Shown: positions 10,632 through 21,950, counted from the stretch's first letter. The stretch is DNA of 64,000 nucleotides from Chionoecetes opilio (GCA_016584305.1 JACEEZ010024145.1:1-64000), one strand, 5' to 3'. Program-made: numbers and translations. The notes: generated from the letters alone by a model not told the origin.

Positions 10632-11480
10632 CCCCAGGGGAGAATAAAACTTCCATCTAATAATTTAATAACAAGTATTACTTATCATATCACTGTCTTA
10701 CGTGCTTCCTTTTACGAAACGCTCGAGCAGTTACAGCTATAGCGCTCAAGATAGCTGATACAAAGACCATTTTTTCCATGTCTTTAAGAAATTTCATTTG
10801 GTAACCATAAATATTTTCAAGGACGTGTGTTCGGCTTTCTACCATGATTACTTGTCTTAATCATCATAGGATGGCTGTCTTTGCTCTTCGAATTGATTCT
10901 CTCTCTCCCTTCATGCCCGGAGAGAGGAATTTTAGTTAGCATCAAGGAACTGAGTCATTACCGCAGAGTTAGGCGTCATTGAAGACTTCTGATGTGATCA
11001 GAGAGTGATAGGCTTTTTTTCCACGCAGCTCACCAGCCTTATGTGTTAGAATACAGACACGGCACGCAATCACCACTGCCATTACTTGCCGTCATGCCCT
11101 TCTACAGTCACCACCACCACCGCCGCCACTTCAAAAAAAAAAAAAAAAAATGCAGGCATAGTCATTGTGAATGTTCGAGTAAATAATCAAGAGGAGGAGG
11201 AAATAACTCATGAGAATGAATACAGGAGTGTGTTGCACGGCGGGCACTTTAAGCGTAGACAGCAAAGCTATGGCTAAAATTTTTATTAGCTTATATTATG
11301 TGGCTTATTATTGGAAGACGAAGACATAAAAACGACTTTCCTGTCCATCGTAAAATGCTGGGATCCCGCTCATCAAGAACACTTGTATTTACTTAGTATA
11401 CAGTATATACTATATTTTTACGCCGTTTGTGCTCGAAGAATTTTCTTCAACGTCTTAGCCACAGTCTAAAAAATAAAAAA
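10632..11480. other. Intergenic, no gene seen
   Basis: AT-rich sequence downstream of U2 with a poly-A run near 11135. The only open frames are short and have no coding character. Confidence 0.65.
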
Positions 11481-11481
11481 A

Positions 11482-11583
11482 CGGTCCTTACCTTAATAAG
11501 TGATGTGGTTGCTAAGACCACAGTCTAATATTTTAGACTGTGGTCTTAGCAACCACATTACTTATTAAGTAAGGTAAGGACCG
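11482..11583. repeat. Near-perfect hairpin of about 100 bp
   Basis: Arms of about 46-50 bp, starting CGGTCCTTACC and ending GGTAAGGACCG, pair almost completely around a loop of about 5 bp. The right arm has an extra TAAG. This may be a tiny MITE or a hairpin RNA source. No target duplication is evident. Confidence 0.75.
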
Positions 11584-12947
11584 TAAGGTAAGTCTATTAA
11601 CTGATTATTTTCTTGTTTGATGTTATATTGTAAATATTACTTGAATTTGTTGATTATAATGATCTATACCATATTTTGTTCTACATGTTTCCTATTATTT
11701 ATATCGAAGGCCCTCTTGTATATTCATGCTTCTCTTATCATTGCAGTTAATGGCTAATTTGATTTAAATGCTAATGCATCTGTGGGTGTATGGACAGTAG
11801 GGCAGTAGTAGAAAAAGATAGAAAGATGGCCTTGAAATTCAATGCAATGTAATTTCATCATTTGAGTTTTGTCCTTAAGAGACCAAGAATAATATTTATA
11901 TTCTCTTAATTTATGAACACTTAGCAGCATTAGTCTCTAATCACAGGTGCCACTAGTATAAAAAGCCTGCCTGCGCTACCAGGGGTGAGGACCAACCATC
12001 ACAGCCCTCAAGTGAACCTCCAGGACCTACCATTTGAGCTATGGAGGTCATACTGCCTACAGGTGCTATAGGCTGAAATGTAAAAACAAAAACTACTGGA
12101 GTGTTCCTTACCCAGGAGGGTGTTCGTAGAGGTAGTGAATGCCCTCACAAGCGAGAATGCCCAAGTGACTGAGCCCTACTGTTGTAAAGGGCGCAGCTGG
12201 GTGGAGCTCATCTGATAAATGGCTGGTGCCCTCTTCAATCTGTTTGCTGACACTATATGGTGCGTGACATCAACTATGATGTCCACACCAACACCATGGC
12301 TGGTGTTTCCACAGAGCTTGGATTCAACTAGGTGGCAAAGTGGTGATAATTGGCGCAAACTGACAGGTGTGAAAAAGAACTGACATTGCATGTGTTGTAC
12401 AATGATACTAGGTCATTTGTTGAATATACTGTATACTGTATGTTTTAAAATAAAAATTAAGTTGTATGACTAAAGGATTTGGCGGATTTCTATAACGCTT
12501 TTAGACATTAAAGTAGAGACTGTTAGCTTCTAATTATCTAATACCATTAGTTTCATTGATTTCTGTAAATTAAGATCCAAGATATATGTAGGATAGAGCG
12601 CACATGGCCGCTTTCCGGTTATTGGACCATTACTGCAAAACTGGAATTTGTGTCCAATTAATCCAGATCTACTGTTAACTGTGTGTAACCTAAAATGTAA
12701 GTGTATTGCTAAAATAAAATTGCAACTAGTCAAGTTTTACAATAGTGAAGTATTCCTTTTCCAACGGCAGGGCTTTTTTTTCTTGAAATAAATAAAATAG
12801 AAATTCATCTAATTCATAAAAGCGGCTTCCGAACGGTGCTTTCTTTTTGTATATATATTACGGGAGAATGATCATCATGTCAAAAGTAGTATTTTGTTGC
12901 AGTATGTTAGTTATAGCTTTATGTTTGACATTCTAGAAAAACTTGTC
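11584..12947. other. Intergenic, no gene seen
   Basis: AT-rich, with a more GC-balanced patch at 11970-12400 that has no convincing frame or RNA structure. Nothing recognised. Confidence 0.6.
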
Positions 12948-13190
12948 GCCTCCGTTGTGTAGTGGTTAGTAGTGCGCCGAGCTACGAATCTGCGGACCCC
13001 GGTTCGAATCCGGGCCAGGGCAAGTCGGCGGCCAGCCCAAACAGCTGTTCATCTTTCCTTTCGGGGTTGCTAAATGGGTACCTTTTGCAGTCCGAGTAGC
13101 TTTCTGTAGACTCCTTACTTTCAAGATGACTCAGGAACGCTTGCGTCCTCCCGCGTATCCACTTAGTACCAGCATTTTCTTTGTTTCAAA
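12948..13190 (+). mobile_element. tRNA-derived SINE
   Basis: The first 74 nt (12948-13021) have a tRNA form: an A-box-like TAGTGGTTAG and a B-box GGTTCGAATCC inside a T-arm. The acceptor stem has two mismatches and the anticodon arm is irregular, so it is not a working tRNA. It runs into a SINE-like body with TTTCGGGGTTGCTAAATGGG and later T-rich sequence. The 3' limit is approximate. Confidence 0.7.
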
Positions 13191-13461
13191 AGACTGAAAT
13201 AAGTGTGCACGCGCGTGTATTCGCTATGATGAGTGATATCTGACCTCAGTATGTTCAGAATGTTCTTCTCATGTTATCTAACTTTGGAATGTGAAAATTC
13301 ACTTGTTAACGTCATGAGAAGTAGACTTCCCGCCAATGAGAAAATCAAAGCTATACACATTTTTCCTTTCTAATGATTTAAACCATTTAACAAAGTGAAA
13401 GATTTTTGGAAATGTACTCAGCAAAGAAATAGATCAAAATATGTTCTGATTTTGCGTGCAG

Positions 13462-13611
13462 AAAGATATCAAGCTGTGGTTTAGTGTTGCTTACATACCG
13501 TACAAGATGCGCAATACTTGGCACCGAGTCTGCGAGCAAGAGGGACACGTTGACAGATTCATTGAACTGTCAGGCGTGCACTTCAATGACTACAGGAAAT
13601 ACAAAGGCAGG
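13462..13611 (+). CDS. Putative internal exon of an unidentified gene
   Basis: A 150-bp segment is flanked by a possible acceptor (GCGTGCAG) and donor (GTATTG). It reads as exactly 50 codons, phase 0 at both ends, with balanced amino-acid use: it contains KLWFSVAYIPYKMRNTWHRV, then FIELSGVHFNDYRKYKG. The surrounding 200-300 bp on each side are AT-rich and intron-like. It does not look like any transposon protein I know, and it is not in the style of the simple-repeat frames nearby. I cannot name the family. It could instead be a chance frame or part of an unknown mobile element. Confidence 0.35.
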
Positions 13612-14500
13612 GTATTGTGTGTCTGTAGTATTACATATAGAGATATTTCAAAAGGTGAAGTAAAGACACGACGAAGATTTCTTCTGTATATATTACTTGA
13701 AAATGTTACCTTTTTACTTGGAGTCATGTTCCTCGTAGATGTTAAGCTCAAATCATAATAGCCAGAGTGGTAACCGAAGTAGACAACTCTGGTTTCCCTT
13801 CAAAACGCATAAATCTTTCGCCTTTTACTAAAGATTTCCGTGGAGGGGAGCAACTCAATGAGTCTTAAATAATTTTTATTGGCCCACATTGTGGGCTGTT
13901 ATAAGAACCCTCAATCGCCTGAGTGACAGCCTTTTGTTTTGTGTCATCTTTTCCATCTGTCGTAAATCATAGAGTATACTTGTATATTTCTGTATCGAAT
14001 TTGCCATGTAAAGCTTTAGCTTTGGTCTTAACATTCTAGAACAAAGTACTGGATGGAGCATATATAATTATATTTGCCAACTCAATGGTTTCTCAGAAAT
14101 CATTCACGAAAGACGCAATACAAGTTCAGGTGTTGTTTCCTATATAGGTGTTGGTGGTCTCAAGCTTTTTGTTTCACATATTACTGGTAATTATACCATT
14201 TGCATTGTATTTCATAAATAACTAATTTGTATGAGATGGTTAGAAATTATAAGCACATGTTTTAGAGCAGTATTCTTTGTAACAAATGTTCGTAGTACAC
14301 GGGTCTTCCCATTGTCAAGTGTTTGAGTTGTCCGCATTTCTTTATGATAATATCCCGTTATTTACCTAATTCGTGGACTTTTTTTTATATATATCTCAGA
14401 TGTATCTTTGGTGGTATGTCTGTCTTACGTGTGAAATGTTCTGCTTCTCTTCTCGTAATAAAACTTTTTATCATTTACTTCTAAGCAAGTGAAACTTATG
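13612..14500. other. AT-rich intergenic or intronic DNA, no gene seen
   Basis: No reading frame, RNA or element end that I can support. Confidence 0.6.
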
Positions 14501-16710
14501 CCCACTATATTTCTGCCCGTAATCATGCCAAATTTTTTTCTTCAACTTACTAAAAACTCATTCATAGAAAATGTCAAAATCTTTCTGAATCAAACTCCTC
14601 TCGTGACTTCAAGCATCTAGCAGCATTCTAGCTAATAACAGCTCTAACAATTTTACTTCTGCATCTTTTCTTCCTATGCTTCACCCAGATGGCTCCACAA
14701 CTGTCTCCTCTATTTCTAAAGCTGAACTCTTTGCCCAAACCTTTGCTGAGAATTCTACTTTGTTCGACGAAGGGCAATTGTTCCTCTTCCTCCTCTACCC
14801 TCTGATTATATTATGCCTGTTATTAAGATTCTTCGTTATTATGTTTTCTTTGCCCTTTCTGGCCTAGATCCTCGGAAGGCTTACGGTCTTGACGGAGTCT
14901 CTCAAAAACTGCTTCTGTGCTTGCACCCTGCCTGGTCAAACGTTTCCGTCTTTGTCTATCTACTTCCACCTTTCCTTTTTGCTGGAAGTTTGCTCACTTT
15001 CAACCTGTTCCTAAGAAAGGTGACCGTTCTAATCCTTCAAACTACTGTCCTATAGCTTTGACTTCTTGCTTTTCTAAAGCTTTTAAATCTATACTTAATA
15101 AGAAGATTCTTAGGCATCTATCTGCTCACAATTTTTTATCTGATGGTCAATACGGTTTCCGTAAAGGGCGATCTTCTAGCTTTCCTAACTGAATCTTGGT
15201 CATCCTCCTTTCAGGGGTTTCGGTGAAACTTTCCTGTTGTCCTTGACATATCAAAAGCTTTTGATAGAGTCTGGCACAAATCTTTAATTTCTAAACTACC
15301 CTTATTCGGTTTCTATCTTTCTGCACCTTCATCTTAAATTTCCTTTCTAACCGTTATATTGCAGCTACTCTAGACGGTCATTGTTCTTCTCCTAAGTCTA
15401 TCAATAGTGGTGTTCCTCAGGGTTCTGTCCTATCACCCACTCTCTTTCTATTATTCATTAATGATCTTCTAAGTCTAACTCAATCCCATATCCACTCCTA
15501 CGCTGATGATTCTACCCTGCATTTTTCAACGTCATTCATTAGACGTCAACTCAACAGGAACTAAGTGATTCATAGAGAGATGCCACAGAGCGCTTAACTT
15601 TTGATCTTTCTTTAATTTCTGATTGGGGCAAAGCAAACCTTGTTTTGTTCAATGCCTCAAAAACCCAATTTCTTCACCTATCAACTCGACATAACCTTCC
15701 AGACAACTATCCCCTCTTCTTCAAAGACACTGCAACTGTCTCCCTCTTCTACTGAACATACTAGGAGTATCCTTTATTAAAAATCTGAACTGGAAATCTC
15801 ACATCTCATCTCTTGCTAAACCAGCTTCTATGAAGTTAGGTGTCCTGTGGCGTCTGCGTCCTTTTTTTTCTCCCTCCCAATTGCTTGCTCTGTACAGGGG
15901 CCTTATCCGCCCTGTATGGAGTATGTCTCCCATGTTTGGGGAGGATCCACTCATACATCCCTTCTAAACAGGATTGAGTCAAAAGCTTTTCGTCTCATCA
16001 ACTCCCCTCCTTTGACTGACTATCTTCAATCTTTAAATCACCGCCGCAATGTTGCTTCTCTTGCTATCTTCTACCGTTATTTTCATGCTCACTGCTCTTC
16101 TGAACTTGCTAACTGCATGCCTCCTCCCCTCCTGCGACCTCGCTGCACAAGACTTTCTACTCATTCTCATCCCTATTCTGTCCATCTCCCTAATGCAAGA
16201 ATTAACCAGTATCTTCACTCTTTCATCCCCTACACTGGTAGGCCTAAACTCTGGAACTCTTTTTGTTTCAATTTTCCTCCTCTACGACTTAAATATGAGC
16301 AACACGACACCTCCTGAACTGAATTGGCCTACCCCCTTTTTATATTCTCTTAAGGCCGGTTCCCGCTAGCCCGCTTCTACGGCCGCCGTTGCCGTACACC
16401 GCCCAACAATGACGTCACCATCATCACCGCTTGAGTGGTTGTAGTAGTAACCGGGCACAGTTTGCTCAAGCGGAAACTGCCGAACGGGAGAGATGACTTG
16501 CTTTTAACTTTGTACGGCAGCGGTACGGCGGTACGGTCGACTTTTTTGTGGCGTCATTGTTGGGCGGTGTACGGCAACGGCGGCCGTAGAAGCGGGCTAG
16601 TGGGAACCGGCCTCTACTGTCTTCTTTATGGGGACTGGCAACTTATCGGGCTTTTTGTTACTTTTTTTTGTTGCCCTTGGCCAGTCCTTTGTGATGTAAA
16701 AGAAAAAAAG
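14500..16710 (+). pseudogene. Jockey-like LINE reverse transcriptase, decayed
   Basis: Frames switch repeatedly but RT blocks appear in order: FVPKKGD-like text (QPVPKKGDRSNPSNYCPIAL near 15005), QYGFRKGRS, then LDISKAFDRVWH (15245), SGVPQGSVLSPTLF (15410), and the catalytic box as SYADDS (about 15500). C-terminal text HSFIPYTGRPKLWNS lies at about 16220-16260. The 3' UTR is split by a MITE at 16353-16613 and resumes to about 16710. A second copy of this 3' end is at 62095-62380. Many stops and frameshifts rule out activity. The 5' end is missing. Confidence 0.8.
16353..16613. mobile_element. 261-bp MITE, PIF/Harbinger-like, in the LINE 3' UTR
   Basis: Terminal inverted repeats of about 62 bp differ at one base (AGGCCGGTTCCCGC versus AGGCCGGTTCCCAC, and so on). 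The left flank is TTA and the right flank is CTA. The related LINE end at 62250 shows the unoccupied site TTCTCTTACTGTC, so the insertion point and a 3-bp TTA duplication can be inferred, with one later change on the right. A 3-bp TWA duplication is typical of PIF/Harbinger. Confidence 0.82.
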
Positions 16711-17156
16711 TATTTATTGCATCTTTGAATATCGGTGCATAATATACTTTGCCATCAGCTTTGCCTATTTTCCTTTTCACTGATCGACTATACTCTTATT
16801 CTTTATATTCATTATGTTAGCATTGTATTTCGCCAGGTGATGGTCGTTAGATTCATATTTGATACAATATATTTTTATCTTTGGCTATTAGATGAAAATA
16901 CAAATTTGAAACGGTGACATGAAAATCGAAGAGCCGAATAAAAAAACATGCGTGTAGACTTTTCACTGTAGAGTGGCGGCGAGTGGTTGACTCCTGTGGA
17001 TTGTCATATTCATTATCGTATTTAATAACATGAATTTTGTTCTTTTTTTGCTGACGTAATTTTTTTTAAATATTTCCAAATACAAATTTCACTGCAAATT
17101 TTGGAATGTTTATACGATTGAATATGTGCAAGAATTATGGGAAAACGTAAGTGCGG
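16711..17156. other. AT-rich spacer, no gene seen
   Basis: No element ends or coding sequence recognised between the LINE 3' end and the minisatellite. Confidence 0.65.
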
Positions 17157-17159
17157 TGT

Positions 17160-17559
17160 AGAATATACAGTATATGCTGTGGTAGAGCATGCTGTGGTAC
17201 AGTATAGGCTGTGGTAGAGCATGCTGTGGTACAGTATAGGCTGTGGTAGAGCATGCTGTGGTACAGTATAGGCTGTGGTAGAGCATGCTGTGGTACAGTA
17301 TAGGCTGTGGTAGAGCATGCTGTGGTACAGTATAGGCTGTGGTAGAGCATGCTGTGGTACAGTATAGGCTGTGGTACAGTATAGGCTGTGGTAGAGCATG
17401 CTGTGGTACAGTATATGCTGTGGTACAGTATAGGCTATGGTAGAGCATGCTGTGGTACAGGAAAGGCTATGGTAGAGCATGTTGTGGTACAGTATAGACT
17501 GTGGTACAGTATAGGCTGTGGTACAGTATAGGCTATGGTAGAGCATGCTGTGGTACAGT
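17160..17559. repeat. 32-bp minisatellite array, left part
   Basis: About 12 units of 32 bp, each made of a 17-bp half (GTGGTACAGTATAGGCT) and a 15-bp half (GTGGTAGAGCATGCT). The array continues after a hAT insertion at 20034. The same unit forms the array at 47763-48917, again upstream of a U4 gene. Confidence 0.95.
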
Positions 17560-17881
17560 CAGAGCTGGGCAGTATTTAAATACAATTGTATTTAAATACG
17601 TATTTAGATACATTTGTGTATTTATAAATACATTGGTTGTCATGTATTTAAATACTTTTATGAGTATTTAAATACATTGTATTTAAACAGTATAGTAGAG
17701 CATGTTGTGGTACAGTCACTCCACCTAAATCGCGAACACACAGGCCTCGGATCCTCTCCTTCCATTTCCTTTTCGTATTTTCCAATAAATTATCGTTCAT
17801 ATTCTCAAAGTCTGTACAATGCATTCCTCCTCCTTCCCCTGGGATGTTGTTAATCCCACGGGGGCCATCTCTCCCTCCCTC

Positions 17882-17886
<5 letters not shown>

Positions 17887-17975
<89 letters not shown>
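17887..17975. repeat. (CT)n microsatellite
   Basis: Pure CT dinucleotides in the Tc1-like element, followed by pyrimidine-rich sequence to about 18250. Confidence 0.98.
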
Positions 17976-17976
<1 letters not shown>

Positions 17977-18544
17977 ACCTTTTTCTTCCCTCCCATTCCT
18001 CTTAAATTTCAGTAACCCTTTCTCCCTTTCTCCTTCCTCTACTCTTTTGTCTCCCTCCCTTCTTCCCTCCCTCTCTCCCTTCCCTTACCTGCTTCTTACA
18101 ACACCTGTTCCTCCTACCTGGTGGTCCTTCTGTCTCCCTCCTCCCTTCCCTCCCTTCATCTTTTCCTTTCTGTCTCCTTCCCTCCATCCATCCTTCCCTC
18201 CTTCCGTCCCTCCTTCCGTCCCTCACTCCTTCCCTCCTCCCTATCTCTCTCCCTCTGTTAGAGCTGTTAAACTGTCATTAGTGTAATTGCGAGACTTAAA
18301 ACTATAATTACTATTCATTAACACCTACTGCTAAACAAGGCAATACTACCACCACTACTGCTACTACTATTACTACTGCTATGCTATGTTTGGCATAGCA
18401 GTAGTAAACTAGTCATATTTGAATCGATCGTATATTCTAGAGCGAGAGAGAGAGAGAGTGAGTATAAAATTTTTGTAGTATAAAATTAAGTGAAACAAAC
18501 TATTGATTAAAGAAAGTATATTAATCATATTAATACGAAGTTCG

Positions 18545-18575
<31 letters not shown>

Positions 18576-18805
18576 ACTGACTGAAGTGCTGGTGAAGGCT
18601 AAGTGACTGCACATTTCCACTACATGCTTTATATATGGGTCCTGGCCCTGATATCTCCACTTAGCTTATAGGATGTAAATGGATCAGAAAGCCTTGCTTG
18701 AGGCACAAGAAGGATAAAGTTTTTAGCACCTCGAGACGTCACCTTATTAAAATGTCTTTAGTGGTTGGTTTGTGCAGGAGTTAAACCCATAATTACCAGA
18801 TTAGC

Positions 18806-18806
<1 letters not shown>

Positions 18807-18900
<94 letters not shown>
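18807..18900. repeat. (CT)n microsatellite
   Basis: Pure CT dinucleotide run inside the Tc1-like element. Confidence 0.98.
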
Positions 18901-18902
<2 letters not shown>

Positions 18903-19008
18903 ACTATCACACAATGAGGAATATACACATACATAATGTAAAATTAAAAATACTTTAGTCATAGATATTTCCAAACAATATTATTGGCTACATTCACACA
19001 TCTACGCG

Positions 19009-19009
<1 letters not shown>

Positions 19010-19103
<94 letters not shown>
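19010..19103. repeat. (CA)n microsatellite
   Basis: A short CG run followed by about 43 CA units, inside the Tc1-like element. Confidence 0.98.
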
Positions 19104-19105
<2 letters not shown>

Positions 19106-20033
19106 GCTCTCAGTGTTACGAATATATTTTGCTATAGCCATTATTTTTTCCGAAAACAAAGAATGTAAATATTTTAAAAGTTACTTCATCCTGTCTGATG
19201 GAGGAAGGACCCAGTTGAAGGGCTCAATGGAAGGAGGAAGGGAGGGAAAGAGGGAGGGAGGGAGGGAGCTGTTAAATTGTCATTAGCTGTTGGTGCGGGA
19301 TTTAAAACTATAATTACTCATCAGGGAGCTATAAAGTCGGGAAGGTTTGAAACAGGTGTGGCTATTTAGGGGGGGTGGAGCGGGTCTCCAAGAGGAGACT
19401 GAGCGAACATTTGTAGACAAGGAAAAGATTTGAGAAATTGATGGGATTGCCTCGCCCCAAGTGTTCGCGAAGTACATTGCGTGACTGTACAGTATAGGCT
19501 GTGGTACAGTATAGGCTGTGGTAGAGCATGCTGTGGTACAGTATAGGCTGTGGTAGAGCATGCTGTGGTACAGTATAGGCTGTGGTAGAGCATGCTGTGG
19601 TACAGTATAGGCTGTGATAGAGCAAATACATTGTATTTAAATACATTTAATATAAAAATGTAAATACTTTTTTCACAGTTAATTTAGCCATAGACCCGCC
19701 CAACTATCTGGCAACCCTGATGGTACAGTGTTTCCACTGGCAAGGAAATGTCCGGATTTCAAGGAAATTTGTAAGGAAACCCAAAATCTAAGGAAATTCA
19801 TTTTTTTCGGACATGTTAAAATTTGTGTGTATTTAAAATGTATTTACAAATGTATTAAATACAATTGAAGTATTTAGTATTTAGTATTTAAATACACTCG
19901 TGAAATGTATTTAGTATTTAGTATTTAAATACACTCGTGAAATGTATTTAGTATTTAGTATTTAAATACAATTCCCCCATGTATTTAGTATTTAGTATTT
20001 AAATACATTCAATGTATTTAGTGCCCAGCTCTG

Positions 20034-20586
20034 GGTACAGTATATAGTCTGTGGTAGAGCATGCTGTGGTACAGTATAGGCTGTGGTAGAGCATGCTGTG
20101 GTACAGTATAGTCTGTGGTAGAGCATGCTGTGGTACAGTATAGGCTGTGGTAGAGCATGCTGTGGTACAGTATAGGCTGTGGTGGAGCATGCTGTGGTAC
20201 AGTATAAGCTGTGGTGGAGCATGCTGTGGTACAGTATAGGCTGTGGTAGAGCATGCTGTGGTACAGTATAGGCTGTGGTGGAGCATGCTGTGGTACAGTA
20301 TAGGCTGTGGTAGAGCATGCTGTAGTACAGTATATGTTATAGTAGAGCATGCTGTGGTACAGTATAGGCTTTAGTGGAGCATGCTGTGGTACAGTATAGG
20401 CTGTGGTACAGTATAGGCTGTGGTAGAGCATGCTGTGGTACAGTACAGGCTGTGGTACAGTATAGGCTGTGGTAGAGCATGCTGTGGTACAGTACAGGCT
20501 GTGGTACAGTACAGGCTGTGGTAGAGCATGCTGTGGTACAGTATAGGCTGTGGTGGAGCATGGTGTGGTACAGTATATGCTGTGGT
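20034..20586. repeat. 32-bp minisatellite array, right part
   Basis: About 17 units of the same 32-bp repeat, continuing the array broken at 17559. It ends abruptly at the conserved upstream flank of the U4 gene. Confidence 0.95.
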
Positions 20587-21085
20587 CGGCGACAGTTCCC
20601 CAGGTCTGCAGTTGTCTTCCCCCACACCCAGCGCGTGGCCGCGCAGCTTGCGACAAGGAAAACTTGCCCTGGAGTGGGGACTAAAGCACACCAGCGGCAC
20701 GTAGTGGATAGCAGGCTTGATAGTCACGATCTCACGTCAATACTTATTTTTAATATTATTTGTTCTGAAATTACTTGTCCATTGATTCTTGTGTAATATT
20801 GTAAGTCAGCCAGCGATCTTTTTGTGGGTCAAAACGCTCTGTATAATAGTGATGACGCGAGTGAATACTCGGAATATTGTACTTATTTTCGTTTTTTATA
20901 TATTATAATAAAACATGATTAAAAGATATGAGTTGCAATTAGTAAATTTGTGAAATGTTCCCATAAAATCTTTATTCACAATTTATTTGTATGCAATGAT
21001 AAAGAAATATTAGCATAGCATTTTATATCTTGTCTCAAGTAGTTAGTAATATTGGTATAGGTGGTCAATATTTCCAAATATCTTT
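20587..21085 (+). promoter_or_regulatory. Conserved U4 upstream flank, copy A
   Basis: About 500 bp nearly identical to 48918-49426, ending at the U4 start. It must contain the snRNA promoter if the gene is active. I cannot place a proximal sequence element by eye. The last 15 bases differ between the copies, while the block around ATATTGGTATAGG is conserved. Confidence 0.55.
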
Positions 21086-21230
21086 AGCTTTGCGCAGTGG
21101 CAGTATCGTAACCAATGAGGTTTAACCGAGGTGCGATTATTGCTAGTTGAAAACTTTTCCCAATACCCCGCCAAGACGACTTGCAATATAGTCGGCTAAG
21201 GCAATTTTTGTTAGCCCAGCCTTGGGCTAA
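21086..21230 (+). ncRNA. U4: U4 spliceosomal snRNA, intact copy
   Basis: 145 nt, the usual length. It starts AGCTTTGCGCAGTGGCAGTA and has the 5' stem-loop with its kink-turn (ATCGTAACCAATGAGG...CGAGGTGCGATTAT). The U6-pairing stem regions, CCCAATACCCCGCC and a 3' Sm site (AATTTTTG) before a terminal stem, TTAGCCCAGCCTTGGGCTAA, are also present. U4 pairs with U6 in the tri-snRNP. No disabling change is visible. The minisatellite and conserved flank upstream, and a hAT 44 bp downstream, place it in a duplicated unit shared with the broken copy at 49427. Confidence 0.96.
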
Positions 21231-21950
21231 AATTATCTATGATCCCAATATTCACCCGTAAAAGAAACACAATGTAGGGTTGTGCGTTATCAAGAAAATA
21301 CCGGTTTGCGGGAGTAATACTGGTACTGTACGTCCTCACACCGATATCAATTACGATACCGTACAGGAATACCGGTATCGGTATTTTTTTTTTTCGGGTT
21401 TTTTTTACTTGTCCATTCTCAGACAATTATTAACCTCTACAGCATCGCCCCCCCCACCCCTTAAATAACGTTTCCTATAGCGTCGGCCATTTCTTTTTTT
21501 ACAATTATTAACCCCTACCGTACAGCATAGGTAAAGATGGAAGCATACGCTTAGCTGCGCGTGGCATGCGGTGCTCATCTCCGTGGCATTAGCCCTTAGA
21601 GCCTGTGGTGGGTGAGAACCCGTTACCCCGGGACACAGGGCTAGTGTGACTCCCGGGTTACCACAGACCACAGTACAGCATAGAACCCCCCTAAAATAAA
21701 GTTTCCTGTGGCGTCGGCCATTGACAGATTTAAGGGGGGACCGAGTAAACTATGGCCTAGGCCCCGCACCCCAGAGGAAAAAATATGTTTTCAATGAAAA
21801 TCTAAATGCTGGACATTTCTTATTTGCTCCAACACTGTTACATTGCATGTACCATAATATGCCACAAATTAGTACCAATATAATGTAAAATATGGGTGGA
21901 AAAAGTTTCAATTAAACTAATATGAAATCTGAACCACATTTGGTAACATT

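Larger units (their letters stand above)
17713..19487 (+). mobile_element. Tc1/mariner-like non-autonomous element, copy 1
   Basis: Starts CAGTCACTCC and ends GCGTGACTG, with TA on both sides (17711-17712 and 19488-19489), as in Tc1/mariner insertions. Similar subterminal text (AATCGCGAACAC and TTCGCGAAGT) extends the inverted ends. The body contains (CT)n, pyrimidine-rich and (CA)n tracts and no transposase. A second copy lies at 29509-30794. Confidence 0.75.
17688..19623. mobile_element. Satellite chunk inserted into the hAT, carrying a Tc1-like MITE
   Basis: The block is flanked on both sides by AAATACATTGTATTTAAA (17670-17687 and 19624-19641), an 18-bp apparent target duplication. The outer parts are 32-bp satellite units (24 bp left, about 134 bp right). 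The centre is the Tc1-like element at 17713-19487. The mechanism that moved the satellite piece is unknown. Confidence 0.7.
17560..20033. mobile_element. Non-autonomous hAT element inside the minisatellite
   Basis: The ends CAGAGCTGGGCA (left) and TGCCCAGCTCTG-type (right) are inverted. The 8-bp flanks GGTACAGT at 17552-17559 and 20034-20041 are identical, which is the hAT target-duplication length. The body is rich in GTATTTAAATAC motifs. It is itself split by an inner insertion at 17688-19623. A contiguous relative at 53286-53700 shows the uninterrupted order. Confidence 0.88.

Noticed and set aside
11482..11583. Calling the hairpin a microRNA gene
   Set aside because: The stem is too long and too perfect for a usual animal pre-miRNA and no expression evidence is available. 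Kept as a hairpin only.
12948..13021. Functional tRNA gene
   Set aside because: Acceptor mismatches, an irregular anticodon arm and a SINE body downstream. The same applies to the better-paired head at 23113-23173, which continues into a SINE.
17022..20656. Long open frames rich in Tyr, His, Cys and Thr on the minus strand over the 32-bp arrays (also 47687-48993)
   Set aside because: They are produced by the satellite. The unit contains no stop in any minus frame and 32 is not a multiple of 3, so all frames stay open with a 32-residue period. No start context or conserved domain.
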